This document shows, piece by piece, positions 37,910-47,949 of a DNA stretch of 64,000 nucleotides. Position 1 is the stretch's first letter. The number at the start of each line of letters is the position of its first letter. The DNA is from Symbiodinium sp. CCMP2592 (Eukaryota > Sar > Dinophyceae > Suessiales > Symbiodiniaceae). The position numbers and the translations under genes are program-made. The DNA lies in the NCBI GenBank assembly GCA_905221615.1, contig CAJNDT010004569.1, forward strand, positions 62,001-126,000. Direction: 5' to 3'. The notes below the pieces were generated by a model. It was not told the origin of the DNA and did no database searches. It saw only the letters and a list, made by a program, of their open reading frames with translations.

Positions 37910-38012
37910 TGGGAGCTTCCGAAAATAAGGGGCATCTTATTTTGTGGTCCTTGTAATGGGGATCCTACTATTTAGTGTGCTATATAGGGTCCCCTATTTT
38001 CGCAAAACTCCA
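37910..38012. repeat. FB-A foldback
   Basis: TGGGAGCTTCCGAAAATAAG pairs with CTATTTTCGCAAAACTCCA. TA on both sides. Confidence 0.85.
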
Positions 38013-38234
38013 TATAAAGCCCAAAAGGTTAAGGGTTACCTACCCAGCTACTAAGACTCTCTTCTCCAATAACCAGGCACCAAAACAGTTCAGACTTTGT
38101 AAGATAGACCAACTACATAAAGCCAACAAGTAAGAACATGAAAATAAACCGGAACCTCCTCATGCCCAAGTCCCTGTGCCCAAGCACGACCCAACACCAA
38201 ACCCAAAAAAAGCCTAAGCCTAAGTCCTCACCCC

Positions 38235-38347
38235 CCAAGGGACCCCAATATCCCGTAATTAAGGAATATGGCTTAAGTCATATGAGGGATCCTACTATAA
38301 TTTACGGCATATTCCTTAGTTAAAGGATGCTTATTGGAGTGTTTGGG
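38235..38347. repeat. FB-D foldback, diverged
   Basis: CCCCAATATCCCGTAATTAA pairs with TTAGTTAAAGGATGCTTATT; ends are decayed. Confidence 0.7.
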
Positions 38348-39580
38348 CCTAAATCCACACACACAGACCCTGAAACCTTGTAACAGCTCCTGCCGCACTA
38401 AAGCGCACACGGCAAAAGACTTGAACCCGAAGCCGACGCCCCGAAACCGTGAACCCCAAGAACTTCACAAGCCAAGAACCCGCAGCCCAAAAGCTCTGAA
38501 GCAGAAAGAACTAAACTGAAACCCAAAGCCAACAACCCCAAAAGCCTTCAAACCCAAACACATGACCCCCGAAAGCCTGAACCTCGCACAGAAAAGACAC
38601 AAAAACTGTACCACACCCTAAACGCCTCAGCATTGTTAACCATATACTTACCTTATATTGAAACTCAAATATGACACACCACCACCCGATTCATGTTGTA
38701 AAGTTAAGGCCCTATGCTGAGCTGTATATACTGCCTATACCACAAACCCTAAATGCGAAATCCGACTTGACACCCTCCTGGCCTTTTCGCCCAGCCAACC
38801 ATGGAGGAGAACGATGGTGGGGGCCTGTCCCCACAGGCTCCTACCCTAAACCCGAAACCCCTAAACACCTAAACCCAAAAACCACAAACAAAAAAAACAA
38901 AAACGACCGGTTCAGGCTTGAAGGCCTGCAGGGACCAAAGGTTCTACGGGTTTGAAGACAAGATCATGCACAATAACGGGCATCAGGCCCTGGGAGGACT
39001 TTGGTCAGGGTGTTGTTTGTTTTTAAGAGTCTGTTGGGCCTTTCTCCACCGCAGCAGGTCGTTTTGGGGTTTAGGGTTTGGGGTTTAGGGGTTTGGGGGT
39101 TTGGGGGTTTTGGGGTTTGGGCGTTTAGGGCTTACAGGCAGTGCTTTGGAATTTATGGCTTTAAATTTTGGAGTTTGCGGCTTGCGTTTCGGTGTTTGGG
39201 GTTTGGGCCTCCTGCGGTGTCTTGCTGGCATGAGCTAGCGCAGCGCAACAACAAACCCATAAGTGCATCCCTGTGGGTCCTTTCAGTGTTTCAACTAGGG
39301 CTTAGGGTCTAGGGTTTAGGAGCAGCACGACCAAGGGATATGAGACAGCTGAACTAAAGCACGACGTAGGGAAAGGGCAGAGAGGGAGGCGGTTCATAAC
39401 TTTTTCATCGAGGCCCGACAGCTTCAAACGTAATAGCATTTCAGCCGCAAAGAATGACAAGAACTGGGCTGCTTCTGATGGCTCAGACGCACAGGTAGAG
39501 CCGGTAATATAGGGGCCTCAACAATTACCTTGCAATGCTGCTCTGGGGGTTCCTTATTATAATTGTAGTATAATGTGCCG
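38348..39580. other. no supported gene
   Basis: Lys/Pro-rich open frames from CCCAAA- and CCCTAAA-like DNA (to 38900) and Phe/Gly frames from TTTAGGG-like DNA (39050-39310). An FB-Q fragment lies at about 39503-39585. Confidence 0.5.
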
Positions 39581-39668
39581 AACGTGACGTATCCTGTGCT
39601 ATCGGGTGGACACGCCGGTGCTGTTGTGGCCGTCGTGGTTGCTGTTCTTGTGTGACATTAATGATCAT

Positions 39669-39770
39669 TAGCGCGCGAAACACCCCTCGATCCATCCTGA
39701 TTCATCGTGCTGGAAATCCTGAAGCTTCAGCCATTCGAGCAGCTGCCGGACGTAACGAAGAGAGCGACAC
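39669..39770 (-). CDS. possible C-terminal exon
   Basis: Reads RSLRYVRQLLEWLKLQDF then QHDESGWIEGCFAR and TAA. A second frame from an ATG near 39813 (MSAESTCIQMPSDHVSLSS) is also open, so the frame is uncertain. Confidence 0.4.
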
Positions 39771-39789
39771 GTGGTCACTTGGCATTTGA

Positions 39790-40101
39790 ATGCATGTGCT
39801 TTCAGCGCTCATGGTCACGACTGTTGCAAGCGTGGCAGTGGTAGAGACACTCATGTCAATAGTGTATTATACGGTGGCCGTAAAGTTGACTTCTTTAGGT
39901 ATTTGGTGGCCACACTATATACTATTCGGGTACATGGACTCTCAGGAGCATATACTATTTGGGTACCTGGACTCTGAGGAAGACCTTGTCAAGCAAATGC
40001 ACCTAGGGTTCAAGCTGCAGTCGGATCTTGTCCGCACAACACAACCCAGACAGCCCAATACCCGTCCTAAAGGGTCTTTACATACTGACGTTATGGAATG
40101 A
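39790..40101 (+). CDS. uncertain 103-codon ORF with hydrophobic N terminus
   Basis: ATG at 39790. Residues 2-25 are hydrophobic (LSALMVTTVASVAVVETLMS). The middle contains a near-repeat (HYILFGYMDS / HILFGYLDS) that reflects a DNA duplication of ATACTATTYGGGTAC. The minus strand is also open here. Confidence 0.35.
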   Translation: MHVLSALMVTTVASVAVVETLMSIVYYTVAVKLTSLGIWWPHYILFGYMDSQEHILFGYLDSEEDLVKQMHLGFKLQSDLVRTTQPRQPNTRPKGSLHTDVME

Positions 40102-40289
40102 GGCCCCGAAAGACCATCCTGGTAATGGTGTTTGGGGAGCCGAATTCCATGACAGTAGCATAGGTGTACCCTCGGGATGTTCATTAACAGCAACACATGT
40201 AACATCATTGCACCACGTTCTCAAGCCCCTAAATAGACCTCAGGGCTTGTTTCTACAATTGGTGAGGTTTCGTCTCTATGGCCAGACCT

Positions 40290-40456
40290 TTAGCCTTTTA
40301 AGAACCCAACCCTTTCGCAGTGGACCCGATTCCCGAACCACTGTGTGTCTCTGTACCATAAGCCTGAAACATTGAAACATCCCAAATCTACACTCCGCAT
40401 ACAGGTGGTAAGCTCTCCTTCTCTTCTAAGCTCCTCGAAAAATACATTCTTTATTT
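40290..40456 (-). CDS. coding segment after FB-B
   Basis: Reads KIKNVFFEELRREGELTT, CMRSVDLGCFNVSGLWYR, DTQWFGNRVHCERVGFLKG and stops. In phase with 40550-40659 when FB-B and 2 bp are removed. Confidence 0.55.
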
Positions 40457-40457
40457 T

Positions 40458-40547
40458 TGGGTGGCTGTCAAAATTAGGGCCCCTTTGTTGGGTACCCCGT
40501 AATATAATAAGGACCCAGAAAGGGACCCTCATTTTGACAACCACCCA
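40458..40547. repeat. FB-B foldback splitting a coding frame
   Basis: TGGGTGGCTGTCAAAATT pairs with CATTTTGACAACCACCCA, 90 bp. Confidence 0.85.
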
Positions 40548-40549
40548 TA

Positions 40550-40659
40550 TGTCCGTTCAGAAACAGACCACAAGACCAGAAACCTACCACCTCAAGGACC
40601 TCTTCTAAGTAGAGGCATGTCATTAGCCCTCCGACAGTGGGCTCTCTGCCTAGAGCCAA
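40550..40659 (-). CDS. coding segment before FB-B
   Basis: Reads GREPTVGGLMTCLYLEEV, LEVVGFWSCGLFLNGH up to the element. Confidence 0.5.
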
Positions 40660-40749
40660 AATAACGTCCTAATTCCGAATGTCCCAAACCCAAGTCCTAA
40701 ACGTCCTAAACCCCAAGCCCTAATAAGCCCTGATGATGACACCATTTAC

Positions 40750-40867
40750 CCTACAAGCACGAAACCAATGGAGCATCGATGGACCTGCGATGTCCCGAGA
40801 CTCAATGTCCAGCACAATTTCACCTGCCAGGATATTGATTTCGTCTGCATTACGGGTCGGTAAGCTT
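40750..40867 (-). CDS. 118-nt exon, unknown protein
   Basis: Between CCCTGACAG and AGG|GTAAAT. Reads SLPTRNADEINILAGEIV, LDIESRDIAGPSMLHWFR, ACR. Very strong codon pattern and good borders. Possibly upstream of the 40.3-40.7 kb exons. No family recognised. Confidence 0.65.
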
Positions 40868-41278
40868 CTGTCAGGGTTCCATGACGGCTTCAAGGTTCAG
40901 GAAATCGTAGGGCTTAGCGTTGAGGGTTTAGGGCAGGATGTTTTGGGGTTGCATTCATAGCCTGAGGGTCGAGCAGTTGCTAGGACTTCGGTTTCCTGGT
41001 TCTTCGGGACCTTGCTATGGCTACTTCCAAGATGCCTCATGAGTTCTCTTTATAAGTCCGCTCCTTAAGGGTCCTAAGAAATTGCGGAACCTTAGAATTG
41101 AGAGTTTCTGAGACCCCAAAGAGACCCCAGGACTCTCCCTAGAACATTTGTCCTAAAGAGATAGCTGGACCTTTAGGGCTATGGGTCTCTTAAAGGCGGG
41201 ACGAGGATCCCTAAACGGCCTAGGCCCCAAGTACCCAACAATGGAAACATTGGGCTTCAGGACAATAGGTATTCTTTG

Positions 41279-41382
41279 GGTACGGCCCCCACTCAGTAAT
41301 AGTGGAATTATGTTCACAATAGGTATATTAGGACCTTAATTGTAGCCCTGTTATAGACTCTTACTGTATGGGGACAGTACCC
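41279..41382. repeat. FB-P foldback
   Basis: GGTACGGCCCCCACTCAGTA pairs with TACTGTATGGGGACAGTACC. Confidence 0.85.
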
Positions 41383-41396
41383 AAGTACATAGTGGC

Positions 41397-41512
41397 CTCA
41401 ATGATTAGAATAGGGCTTCGGGGGGGTATGTTCTACCCTAACCGTGGCCCTAACCATGATAAGGACCCCCCACAGCAGTATTGGGAAATATTAAGGCCCA
41501 TATATTAGATGA
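41397..41512. repeat. FB-Q foldback
   Basis: GGCCTCAATGATTAGAATAG and AAATATTAAGGCCC borders around a GGGGGG / CCCCCC pairing. Confidence 0.6.
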
Positions 41513-41872
41513 GTGGCGTCTCTCTCCTCCTTTAAGTCGCAACCCTGGGAGCCCACCGTCCCTTACTCAAATGAGTGGTTTAGGGTTTTAGGTTCTGCGG
41601 TAACTTTACTTGTAGTTCATAGTCCCGGGACCCCCGTGTTGTGTACTTCGTCAGTCATTCTTCAGTTGCAGGGGCTATTGGGCTCTGCGGGGAGGATTTT
41701 GAAGCAAGACTGGGGCCGGGAGTTCAGGTTCACTTGGACTAGCTGGCTGTCCGTGGTTGTTCATGCGCTTCGTATCGCCCTAACCCTGCTTGACAAATTG
41801 CGGGCTTCAAGTGCGAAGGCTTGCTTTATGAAGGGTCTTGACACCGGGTATGGTGGCTGGCGCACCGTATAG
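41513..41872 (+). CDS. uncertain 119-codon open frame
   Basis: Reads through a TTTAGGG-like patch. The later part (LQLQGLLGSAGRILKQDW, FTWTSWLSVVVHALRIAL) is protein-like. No splice signals found. Confidence 0.3.
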   Translation: MASLSSFKSQPWEPTVPYSNEWFRVLGSAVTLLVVHSPGTPVLCTSSVILQLQGLLGSAGRILKQDWGREFRFTWTSWLSVVVHALRIALTLLDKLRASSAKACFMKGLDTGYGGWRTV

Positions 41873-42148
41873 AGAATACGTGAATCCACGGGAGTTCGAA
41901 TACTATAGTAGTATTATCCTTAGGGTTCCTTGCTATTGATATACCCAAAACCCTGTTCGAAGCAAAGCCCACCATAATCCTCTGATTGCTTGCTAATGAG
42001 CAATGCAAGATTTCGTCCATCGGTATGTAGTAGCATTGAGACTATACCACCCCCTAGAACCATAGTATACACATTAGTTTTAATACTCTCTTGGGTTTGC
42101 AAGAACTACCAAATAATTCCGAGGGAGACCAAAGGGAAGTGCGAGCCT

Positions 42149-42237
42149 GCCCTAGGGATCTAAGGACTCATATATTAAGGCTTTTGGGCCCAAAGGCCAT
42201 ACTATACAAGGCTTTTGGGCTATTTTGACCCTTAGGG
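42149..42237. repeat. FB-K foldback
   Basis: CCCTAGGGATCTAAGGAC and GGGCTATTTTGACCCTTAGGG, the reverse orientation of the copy at 36769. Confidence 0.7.
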
Positions 42238-42308
42238 CTATCGGACCTTTAGACTTTCGGGCTTCGGGGCGTTTCGGCTCCAGACGGGGATGGGGGATCG
42301 GGTCCCGG

Positions 42309-42419
42309 GTGTAACCCTACCCAAATAGCATATGCTTCGGCCCCAAAGTACCTACATAGGGACTGCATTGAAGCCAAAGCATATACTATTTGGGCACATG
42401 GACCCCTAGGGTGTAACCC
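42309..42419. repeat. FB-F variant between 9-bp repeats
   Basis: 42318-42410 is an FB-F-like foldback (AGCATATGCTTCGG / AAGCATATACT). GTGTAACCC flanks it at 42309-42317 and 42411-42419. Confidence 0.6.
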
Positions 42420-42550
42420 AAAACCCCAAACCCTAAACCCAAAACTCTAAACCCTAAACCCCTAAACCCCTAAACCCTAAACCCTAAAACCCTAAACCCA
42501 ACCCCTAAACCCTAAACCCTAACCCCTAAACGCTAAACCCTAAACCCTAA
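42418..42550. repeat. CCCTAAA array
   Basis: About 18 units with one- or two-base variation. Confidence 0.9.
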
Positions 42551-42756
42551 GAGCTTCGGATCAAGCTTGGGAGGGGGTCTCGGGTTGAAGACTGTAACAA
42601 AAGAATAGGGCTCCCTTGAAAGGGTCCTGTAAAGGGCTCTAGAATCTAGAAGGGCTAAGGGATCTGAACACTGTAACAGAAGGGGCCTTAATGACTAGAA
42701 TCCTTGAAAGGGTCCTGTAAAGGGCTCTAGAAGGGCTAAGGGATCTAGAAAGGGTC

Positions 42757-42866
42757 TATCTATAGGGGCCTTAATTACTAGAATAGGGTTTCGGGGCCCA
42801 TGATACTATTACTGTATAGTGAGGGACCTCCAAAAACTAGTCTTGGTCATCGTTCAGGCGCCTATA
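42757..42866. repeat. FB-Q foldback
   Basis: ATAGGGGCCTTAATTACTAG borders a diverged right arm CAGGCGCCTATAT. Short repeated E-like pieces (CTTGAAAGGGTCCTGTAAAG) precede it at 42613 and 42704. Confidence 0.55.
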
Positions 42867-42887
42867 TTATATTACAGCTTAAAGCCT

Positions 42888-42970
42888 CAAGTTCAGGGCT
42901 TAGCTTCAGGATTCGCGGCACCCTCGACAGAAGATCTTGACGAACTGCTGCTGTCACATCCTCGCCAGGG
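42888..42970 (+). CDS. exon, acidic Leu-rich
   Basis: Reads GLASGFAAPSTEDLDELL then LSHPRQ before TTTAGGG-like sequence. CAAGTTCAG precedes it. Confidence 0.5.
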
Positions 42971-43025
42971 TTTAGGTTTTAAGGTTTATCCTCGCGCAAA
43001 TTAAACTGAATTGCTTCGCGCTCAG

Positions 43026-43140
43026 CCTTGAAGAACAAGCTACACTTCAAGATGGACTGCCGGACTGCACTGATAGCAAACATTTGGAGCTTGGAGCTTT
43101 GGCTTCCAGGGTTACAACACAGATGGCGGCTTATCTTTGA
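43026..43140 (+). CDS. exon after 42.9 kb exon
   Basis: Follows GCTTCGCGCTCAG. One frame reads LEEQATLQDGLPDCTDSK, HLELGALASRVTTQMAAYL, TGA. Another, in phase with 42888-42970 through CAGG|GTTTAG, reads LKNKLHFKMDCRTALIAN and stays open to 43225. Both are listed because I cannot choose. Confidence 0.45.
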
Positions 43141-43345
43141 TCTTCGGACGACTAGACCGGTTGTAGGCTTGGGATCGATGCCTTATACTTACACCTCTAT
43201 GGCCATACCCTATCCCTTTCCTTGAGCCAGTCTTATGATCAGGATCTGTTGCTACCCGCAAAATGGGCAGGGTATGACCCGGTAGGTAGGGTTTCGGGGA
43301 CCCCAATCTCGGGGAGCCTGAACCCCAAACTTTCCCTAAACCCTG

Positions 43346-43427
43346 CCTTAATCCGGAATACCCTACCTTTTAAGGACTTATATAAGGAAAACATGATACG
43401 GACCCTAAAACGGTAGGTTATTCAGGG
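43346..43427. repeat. FB-L foldback
   Basis: CCTTAATCCGGAATACCC pairs with GGTAGGTTATTCAGGGG. Confidence 0.8.
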
Positions 43428-43439
43428 GTACGGTGTTGC

Positions 43440-43930
43440 TTAATTCTGAAACCTAAACCTTAAACCCTAAACCCCTAAATCCCTAAATCCCTAAACCCCT
43501 AAACACCTAAACCCTTAATCCTAAACCCTTCTTGTTTAAAGCTTGGACCCCAACTTGCGTCGGGGGCAGACCTACGGTTCTGAATGAGGGCTTGGGACTC
43601 CAAAATCCCTTAATCAAAGAATATACCTAGGGCCTAGGGTTCCTTTAAGGTATCTACAAGGGATCTATAGGGTTAACGGGTTAGGGTTATAGGGTTTACG
43701 GTTTGGGACTCCGAAATCCCTTAATCAAGGAATATGCCTAGGGTTCCTTTACGTAGTTGCTGACTTCAGAAGCCCCCAAAAGAGTACACTTTCAGTTTTA
43801 GAGTGGGTAATACTATCCCCAAAAGTGTAAAAAGTGTATCCACTCAGCTAGCAAGCCTTAATCAAGGAATATACCGCTAGGGTTCCTTCAAGGTATCTAC
43901 ACGGGATCTACAGGGTTTAGGGGGTACCTT
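43440..43930. repeat. CCCTAAA tract and repeated FB-D left arms with E
   Basis: GGGACTCCAAAATCCC/TTAATCAAAGAATATACC occurs three times (43588, 43707, 43855), each followed by E motifs (AAGGTATCTACAAGGGATC). The right arms are missing. Confidence 0.6.
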
Positions 43931-44099
43931 TTATCAAGGAATACCCTATGCTCGGTATACTGTGACGGCAGCTTGTGGACACATCCTTTGAAGCACAACT
44001 TCTGGCGCTTCCTGTCCACGTCCCAAGACTCCCTTTCGGGGGCTAAGACCCTCACCAAAGCGGCATGAAGCCGAGTCAATGGGTGATGGGAACGTGTAA

Positions 44100-44262
44100 G
44101 CGCCCCAAGACGGATCGGCAGTACATGTGGCAGCTCTTGAACAGAACGTTGTACCGTCCGGCACCGAAGTGCCCCTGCCGTATGAGCGCTCGCTGCGCGA
44201 ACTCATAGTTGCAGGAGATATCGTCAACAAGGACAGCAGACGCCAACATGCCTTGCGTTTCT
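44100..44262 (+). CDS. exon segment before FB-S
   Basis: Reads APQDGSAVHVAALEQNVV, PSGTEVPLPYERSLRELI, VAGDIVNKDSRRQHALRF up to FB-S. Very strong codon pattern. An in-frame TAA at 44097 means the exon starts after it, perhaps at CGGCAG|TACATG. Minus-strand frames overlap but look worse. Confidence 0.5.
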
Positions 44263-44388
44263 CAAAGGGGAGAAGGAGGGACCCTTAATGGGGACCCCTA
44301 CCCTAGGGGCTATATAATGGGTATAGAATAGCTATATGATGGGAAAATACCTAGGGGTTCTTATTAAAGGTTCCTCCTTTTACCCTTG
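44263..44388. repeat. FB-S foldback at an exon edge
   Basis: CAAAGGGGAGAAGGAGGGAC pairs with TTCCTCCTTTTACCCTTG. Coding-like sequence (RGPEGGLAGRMISRS) follows it at 44397. Confidence 0.8.
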
Positions 44389-44449
44389 CAATTTCGCGGC
44401 CCCGAAGGAGGCCTCGCTGGCCGTATGATATCACGATCTCAAGCGGCCT

Positions 44450-44552
44450 AGGACCCTAACTATGAGGGTCCTCGGAAGGATAGGGATATACCTTTAATCA
44501 TATTATATAAATCGGTATATTCCTTGAAATAAGGGATGTTGGAGTTTCTGGG
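44450..44552. repeat. FB-D foldback, decayed left arm
   Basis: Right arm TATATTCCTTGAAATAAGGG and TTGGAGTTTCTGGG are clear; the left arm is diverged. Confidence 0.55.
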
Positions 44553-44677
44553 GGTTTAACATGCGGGACTCCTATGGCTCCACAACCTATGGCTCTGCAA
44601 CCGTATAGAACAAAGAACGTGCCAATCATGACCCTGCACAGTGTCCCGGAGTACTGCTAACGTCTCTTGTCTTTCTT

Positions 44678-44926
44678 TTACACTTCCCTCGAGGCCCCAT
44701 TCTTTTTCTGAATTCTATTCTTGTAGGTCGTAGACTTGTCCCGGTACTGCAAATCCAGAACTAATCTAAGTTCAAAGCCCGCATCCCGAAAGTTGTAGCC
44801 GAAGAGTGCTCCAAGAACAGTACCTTGTGGTTGGATGTAGTCGACAGGACAGTACGTACAAGGGTCTAAACGCCATTCCCCGGTTTTAAGCCGGCTTACA
44901 CTGTCGACTCGGACCCCAAGCCCCAA
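44678..44926 (-). CDS. exon, unknown protein
   Basis: Reads DSVSRLKTGEWRLDPCTY, CPVDYIQPQGTVLGALFG, YNFRDAGFELRLVLDLQY, RDKSTTYKNRIQKKNGAS, REV. The right-hand (upstream) border is near GTCGACAG. A basic tail follows a beta-like stretch. No family recognised. Confidence 0.55.
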   Translation of the reverse strand: MGLGVRVDSVSRLKTGEWRLDPCTYCPVDYIQPQGTVLGALFGYNFRDAGFELRLVLDLQYRDKSTTYKNRIQKKNGASREV

Positions 44927-45254
44927 ACCCTAAACTTCCAGCCCCAAACGCTCAACGCAAAGCCCTAAACCCTGAACTCTAAACTTTAAGCCCTAAGCCC
45001 TACACCCCAAATCTCAGAAGTCCTGACCAATGGCTCGGTGTAGAGCCACGTTCTCCTGTGCTCAGGCTCTGAGTTGCTCGACACTCAAGAAAAAGACAAT
45101 ATCCCAGGGGGCCTAATATGGGGTTTAGGGGTTAGGGGTTTAGGGGTTTAGGGTTGAGGGTATAGGGTTTAGGGATAACGTGTTTAGGGTAAAGGATCTA
45201 GGTTGTGGACAAAGGTCCAAATCCCAGAGGGTCCATATACAGTACTTTTATGGA

Positions 45255-45380
45255 ACTAGGTCCCAAGAGAAGTGTAGGGCAGCACCTGATTGTACTTCGA
45301 CAGAGATCTGGGACACATCACATTGCATCAAGTCCTTGCAGCATGCCGGAAGCTTCTTGACGAGTAGCCCTTCAAGTCAA
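45255..45380 (-). CDS. possible exon
   Basis: Reads LEGLLVKKLPACCKDLMQ, CDVSQISVEVQSGAALHF, SWDLVP and TAA. The plus strand also has a 69-codon frame here (HIQYFYGTRSQEKCRAAP). Strand uncertain. Confidence 0.4.
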
Positions 45381-45506
45381 GAACCCTGAACCCTACACCC
45401 TGCTACACTCCGAAGCCCAGCGGCTGATAAACTCGAGGTTTTTATGGTTTAGGACCGGCTGGCCACACCATTCACGTAGTAATTGCAATAAGAACCCCCC
45501 AAAAAA

Positions 45507-45553
45507 ATCATGTATGTATGTATGTGTGTGTGTGTGTATATATATATATATAG
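45507..45553. repeat. (TATG)n(TG)n(TA)n microsatellite
   Basis: TATG, then TG, then TA units. Confidence 0.9.
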
Positions 45554-45858
45554 GTAATTATGAAGGCCCCTATACTACACCCTTGTAGTACCTACAATAT
45601 GAGACGGGATAGAGCATCCATGTCATGCAGATCCAATGCACCAATCGCATCCGGAAACCCTTACCTCTAGAGAAACAAGTGAGCCCCATAAGCCCGAAGC
45701 CCCAGACCCCTTAAAACCTAAAGCCGAGAACCCCAGACAGCCTTATATCCCACCATAAAAACAGTCTCCTTGAACAAAAAGGCTCTGATTTACAGCCCGA
45801 TCCATGTAGACTGTAGTAGATTTTAAACGAATACAATGGATACAAACCCTATAAGCCC

Positions 45859-45949
45859 TCAGCAATCCTCGAAGGAATGCGCCGGCCGCACTTCGATGAT
45901 GCTGGGGCCTAAAACAGACTCGAGATGCTGCTGATGCAGGTGAACTACG
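45859..45949 (-). CDS. last exon of the 46-48 kb gene
   Basis: After AAATCCCACAG reads VVHLHQQHLESVLGPSII then EVRPAHSFEDC and TGA (45859-45861). Good acceptor. Probably the 3' end of the exon series that begins near 48264. Confidence 0.6.
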
Positions 45950-46215
45950 CTGTGGGATTTAGGCCGTTTCGCCTTTCGGGTTTAGATCCAGGGTGAGGTC
46001 GTGGGATTTAAGCCGTTTCGGCTTTCGGGCCTTTTGTTTTTATCCAGGGTAAGCTCGTCAAAGCTTGGCTCGGGTGACAAAGTATAACGGTATGGTGCCT
46101 GCGATTCTTCAACTTGGAGCCTCGCCGAACGGTGTTGACCATTGCTAGCGTGGGACCAGACTTATTCATCTTACCCGGTTGGCAGGGACATGGTCTGTAA
46201 TCATTTTGAACTCAC

Positions 46216-46383
46216 TTCAAAAAGTCGGTGGATGCGACGACTAAATGATTGTGGGACTTGTTTACATGTGCGCATGTCCACCACACGATATCTGAGTGCT
46301 CTGGGCATCAAGCCCAGTTCATTTCTTCGGATGCGCCTGCCGGAACTATATAATGCCCGAGGGAGAAAGAAAGCAGTCTAATC
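46216..46383 (-). CDS. exon with consensus donor
   Basis: Reads TAFFLPRALYSSGRRIRR, NELGLMPRALRYRVVDMR, TCKQVPQSFSRRIHRLFE and ends at GAA|GTGAGT. Arg-rich and basic. The opposite strand is also open, but this one has the donor. Confidence 0.65.
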
Positions 46384-46475
46384 ATTCAGGATGATTCCTC
46401 GTAAGGAAGCCTTGCGCCTAAGCTCCATTGCCCGGTTTAAGGTTAAGGGGTTTAAAGTTTATGATAGGTCCAGCC

Positions 46476-46580
46476 TTACTCCTGAACTGCACCCAAACGG
46501 TCGGCAAAAGCCCGGACCCCTTGATAATCAAAAAATGTCTTGTGTTCTGCATTGGCTAGTCCTGTTGCATTGAAGTGTAA
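46476..46580 (-). CDS. exon, unknown protein
   Basis: After TATGGTTTAG reads LHFNATGLANAEHKTFF then DYQGVRAFADRLGAVQE and a TAA (46476-46478). If this exon is internal, the donor lies just before the TAA. Confidence 0.55.
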   Translation of the reverse strand, partial: LHFNATGLANAEHKTFFDYQGVRAFADRLGAVQE

Positions 46581-46650
46581 CTAAACCATAGCTCAGGCAC
46601 GTTGGGTTGGCTAGGCACGACCCTGAACCCTAAATCACCTGTTCACTTAC

Positions 46651-46720
46651 ATTGCGCGCCTGAGGAGGGAGGCTGGTTCTGCGACAGCGCATATGCGGCC
46701 TTGCAATACCCCAAGACCCC
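46651..46720 (-). CDS. exon segment between FB-H and donor
   Basis: Ends at CAAT|GTAAGT, a consensus donor. Two frames are protein-like: GVLGYCKAAYALSQNQPP, and GLGVLQGRICAVAEPASLL. Which is used depends on how FB-H (46722-46831) is removed. Confidence 0.5.
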
Positions 46721-46721
46721 A

Positions 46722-46831
46722 CTTAACGGATCATGGGACTTAGTAACTAGGGTTATTATTAAGGTAACTATACTTATAACCCCAATTAAGGTACTTATAA
46801 CCTGACTTATTAAGTCCCATGATCCTCCAAG
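46722..46831. repeat. FB-H foldback between coding segments
   Basis: CTTAACGGATCATGGGACTT pairs with AAGTCCCATGATCCTCCAAG. CA on the left, TA on the right. Confidence 0.85.
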
Positions 46832-46833
46832 TA

Positions 46834-46874
46834 GCCTACGCACGCTAGAAGGCTTAGGATCTCCCAGAACTACA
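46834..46874 (-). CDS. coding segment between FB-B and FB-H
   Basis: Reads VVLGDPKPSSVRR. The frame continues from QLH on the far side of FB-B once one CA is removed. Confidence 0.5.
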
Positions 46875-46980
46875 TGGGTGGTTGTCAAAATTATGGTCCC
46901 TTTTTGAAAGGCGCCCTAATTATTAGGTGCCGTATTATCATAAGGACCCAAAAAGGGACACCAGTTGAGACAACCACCCA
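46875..46980. repeat. FB-B foldback splitting a coding frame
   Basis: TGGGTGGTTGTCAAAATT pairs with TTGAGACAACCACCCA. CA on both sides. Confidence 0.85.
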
Positions 46981-46982
46981 CA

Positions 46983-47150
46983 TGTAATTGCAATCTACCC
47001 TTTTCCGGCTCCGCAAAGTGATTTCGGTATACGTGTCCTGAAAAGTCCGGGCTTCCGTAGGGCTCAGGGAGGGCTGTTACAGAGTTAGATAGGCGGAGAA
47101 ACCCGTGCACCGTACCTGTAGTTTTTAGTGTAGACGTATACCCTGCCTGC
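46983..47150 (-). CDS. coding segment upstream of FB-B
   Basis: Reads TVHGFLRLSNSVTALPEP, YGSPDFSGHVYRNHFAEP, EKGRLQLH up to the element. Confidence 0.5.
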
Positions 47151-47365
47151 ATCTACTGGTGTTTAGGGTTTAGGGGTTTAGGGTTGTTTAGGGGTAGGTA
47201 TCGAGGATACTTTATTTGGGATCGAAAACTGTAGCTGCACGGCTTAGGTCTCAAGATTAAGCTGTCCAGCTCGGGCCTACTAAACTCGATAAGCGCCTGA
47301 AAAATCGGAATGCAGCTTTGGGGTATGTTGTACGACTCTTTTTGCGGAAGCCCAAGGAACAAATT

Positions 47366-47850
47366 CTAAAGTAAGGCTCCCATACTCCAGGATGCTAGCT
47401 TCCTCTGCGATCTCCGTGTCCATGGAAAGGAATTTCTCTGCAAGGCTCGCAAGCAGGAGGAGACGTTGTATTTTGGTGACTGCTGAACGACGGGTACCTG
47501 AAGGGAGAGGCGTTGCGTCTGCTCCGTCTCCGTGAGGGACTCCATCCCCTCAAAGTCCGGCCACCCCGGGAAGTGCAGTTTTCCCGTCTTGGCAGATTGG
47601 AATACTCGGTTCGCCAGTGCGTCGTCTAACCAAGCATTTCTATCCCACACGATAGATGCCATGGTGACGGCTAGATCTGTTCCGTGCATGTTCTCCTCGA
47701 ACACCGCAAGTCCTGGCCACACATCGTACCCATGCAAGTCCAACAGCGTCGACGGAACCATTGTTTTCAACGTCTGACGTACCAAGCTTGTTCCTCGGGC
47801 TTCTTGCTTGAGTTCTTGCACCTCGGGGCTCGCAGTGCAGCACACAGCGA
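47366..47850 (-). CDS. long exon, unknown protein
   Basis: About 160 codons, the longest convincing exon. Reads ASPEVQELKQEARGTSLV, RQTLKTMVPSTLLDLHGY, DVWPGLAVFEENMHGTDL, AVTMASIVWDRNAWLDDA, LANRVFQSAKTGKLHFPG, WPDFEGMESLTETEQTQR, then a basic tail to TAG (47366-47368). In the same frame a TAA separates it from the upstream segment. A branch-point-like CTAAC and TTCTTCAG sit there, so an intron is likely. Trp/Asp-rich; no family recognised. Confidence 0.65.
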
Positions 47851-47949
47851 TTTAGTTCTGAAGAATTCCAAGATTGTTAGGATCATTGTACTGAATTGTA
47901 AAATTTATATAGGATTTAAGTTTAGGCTTGCAGCCCGTCTTGTTGACTT

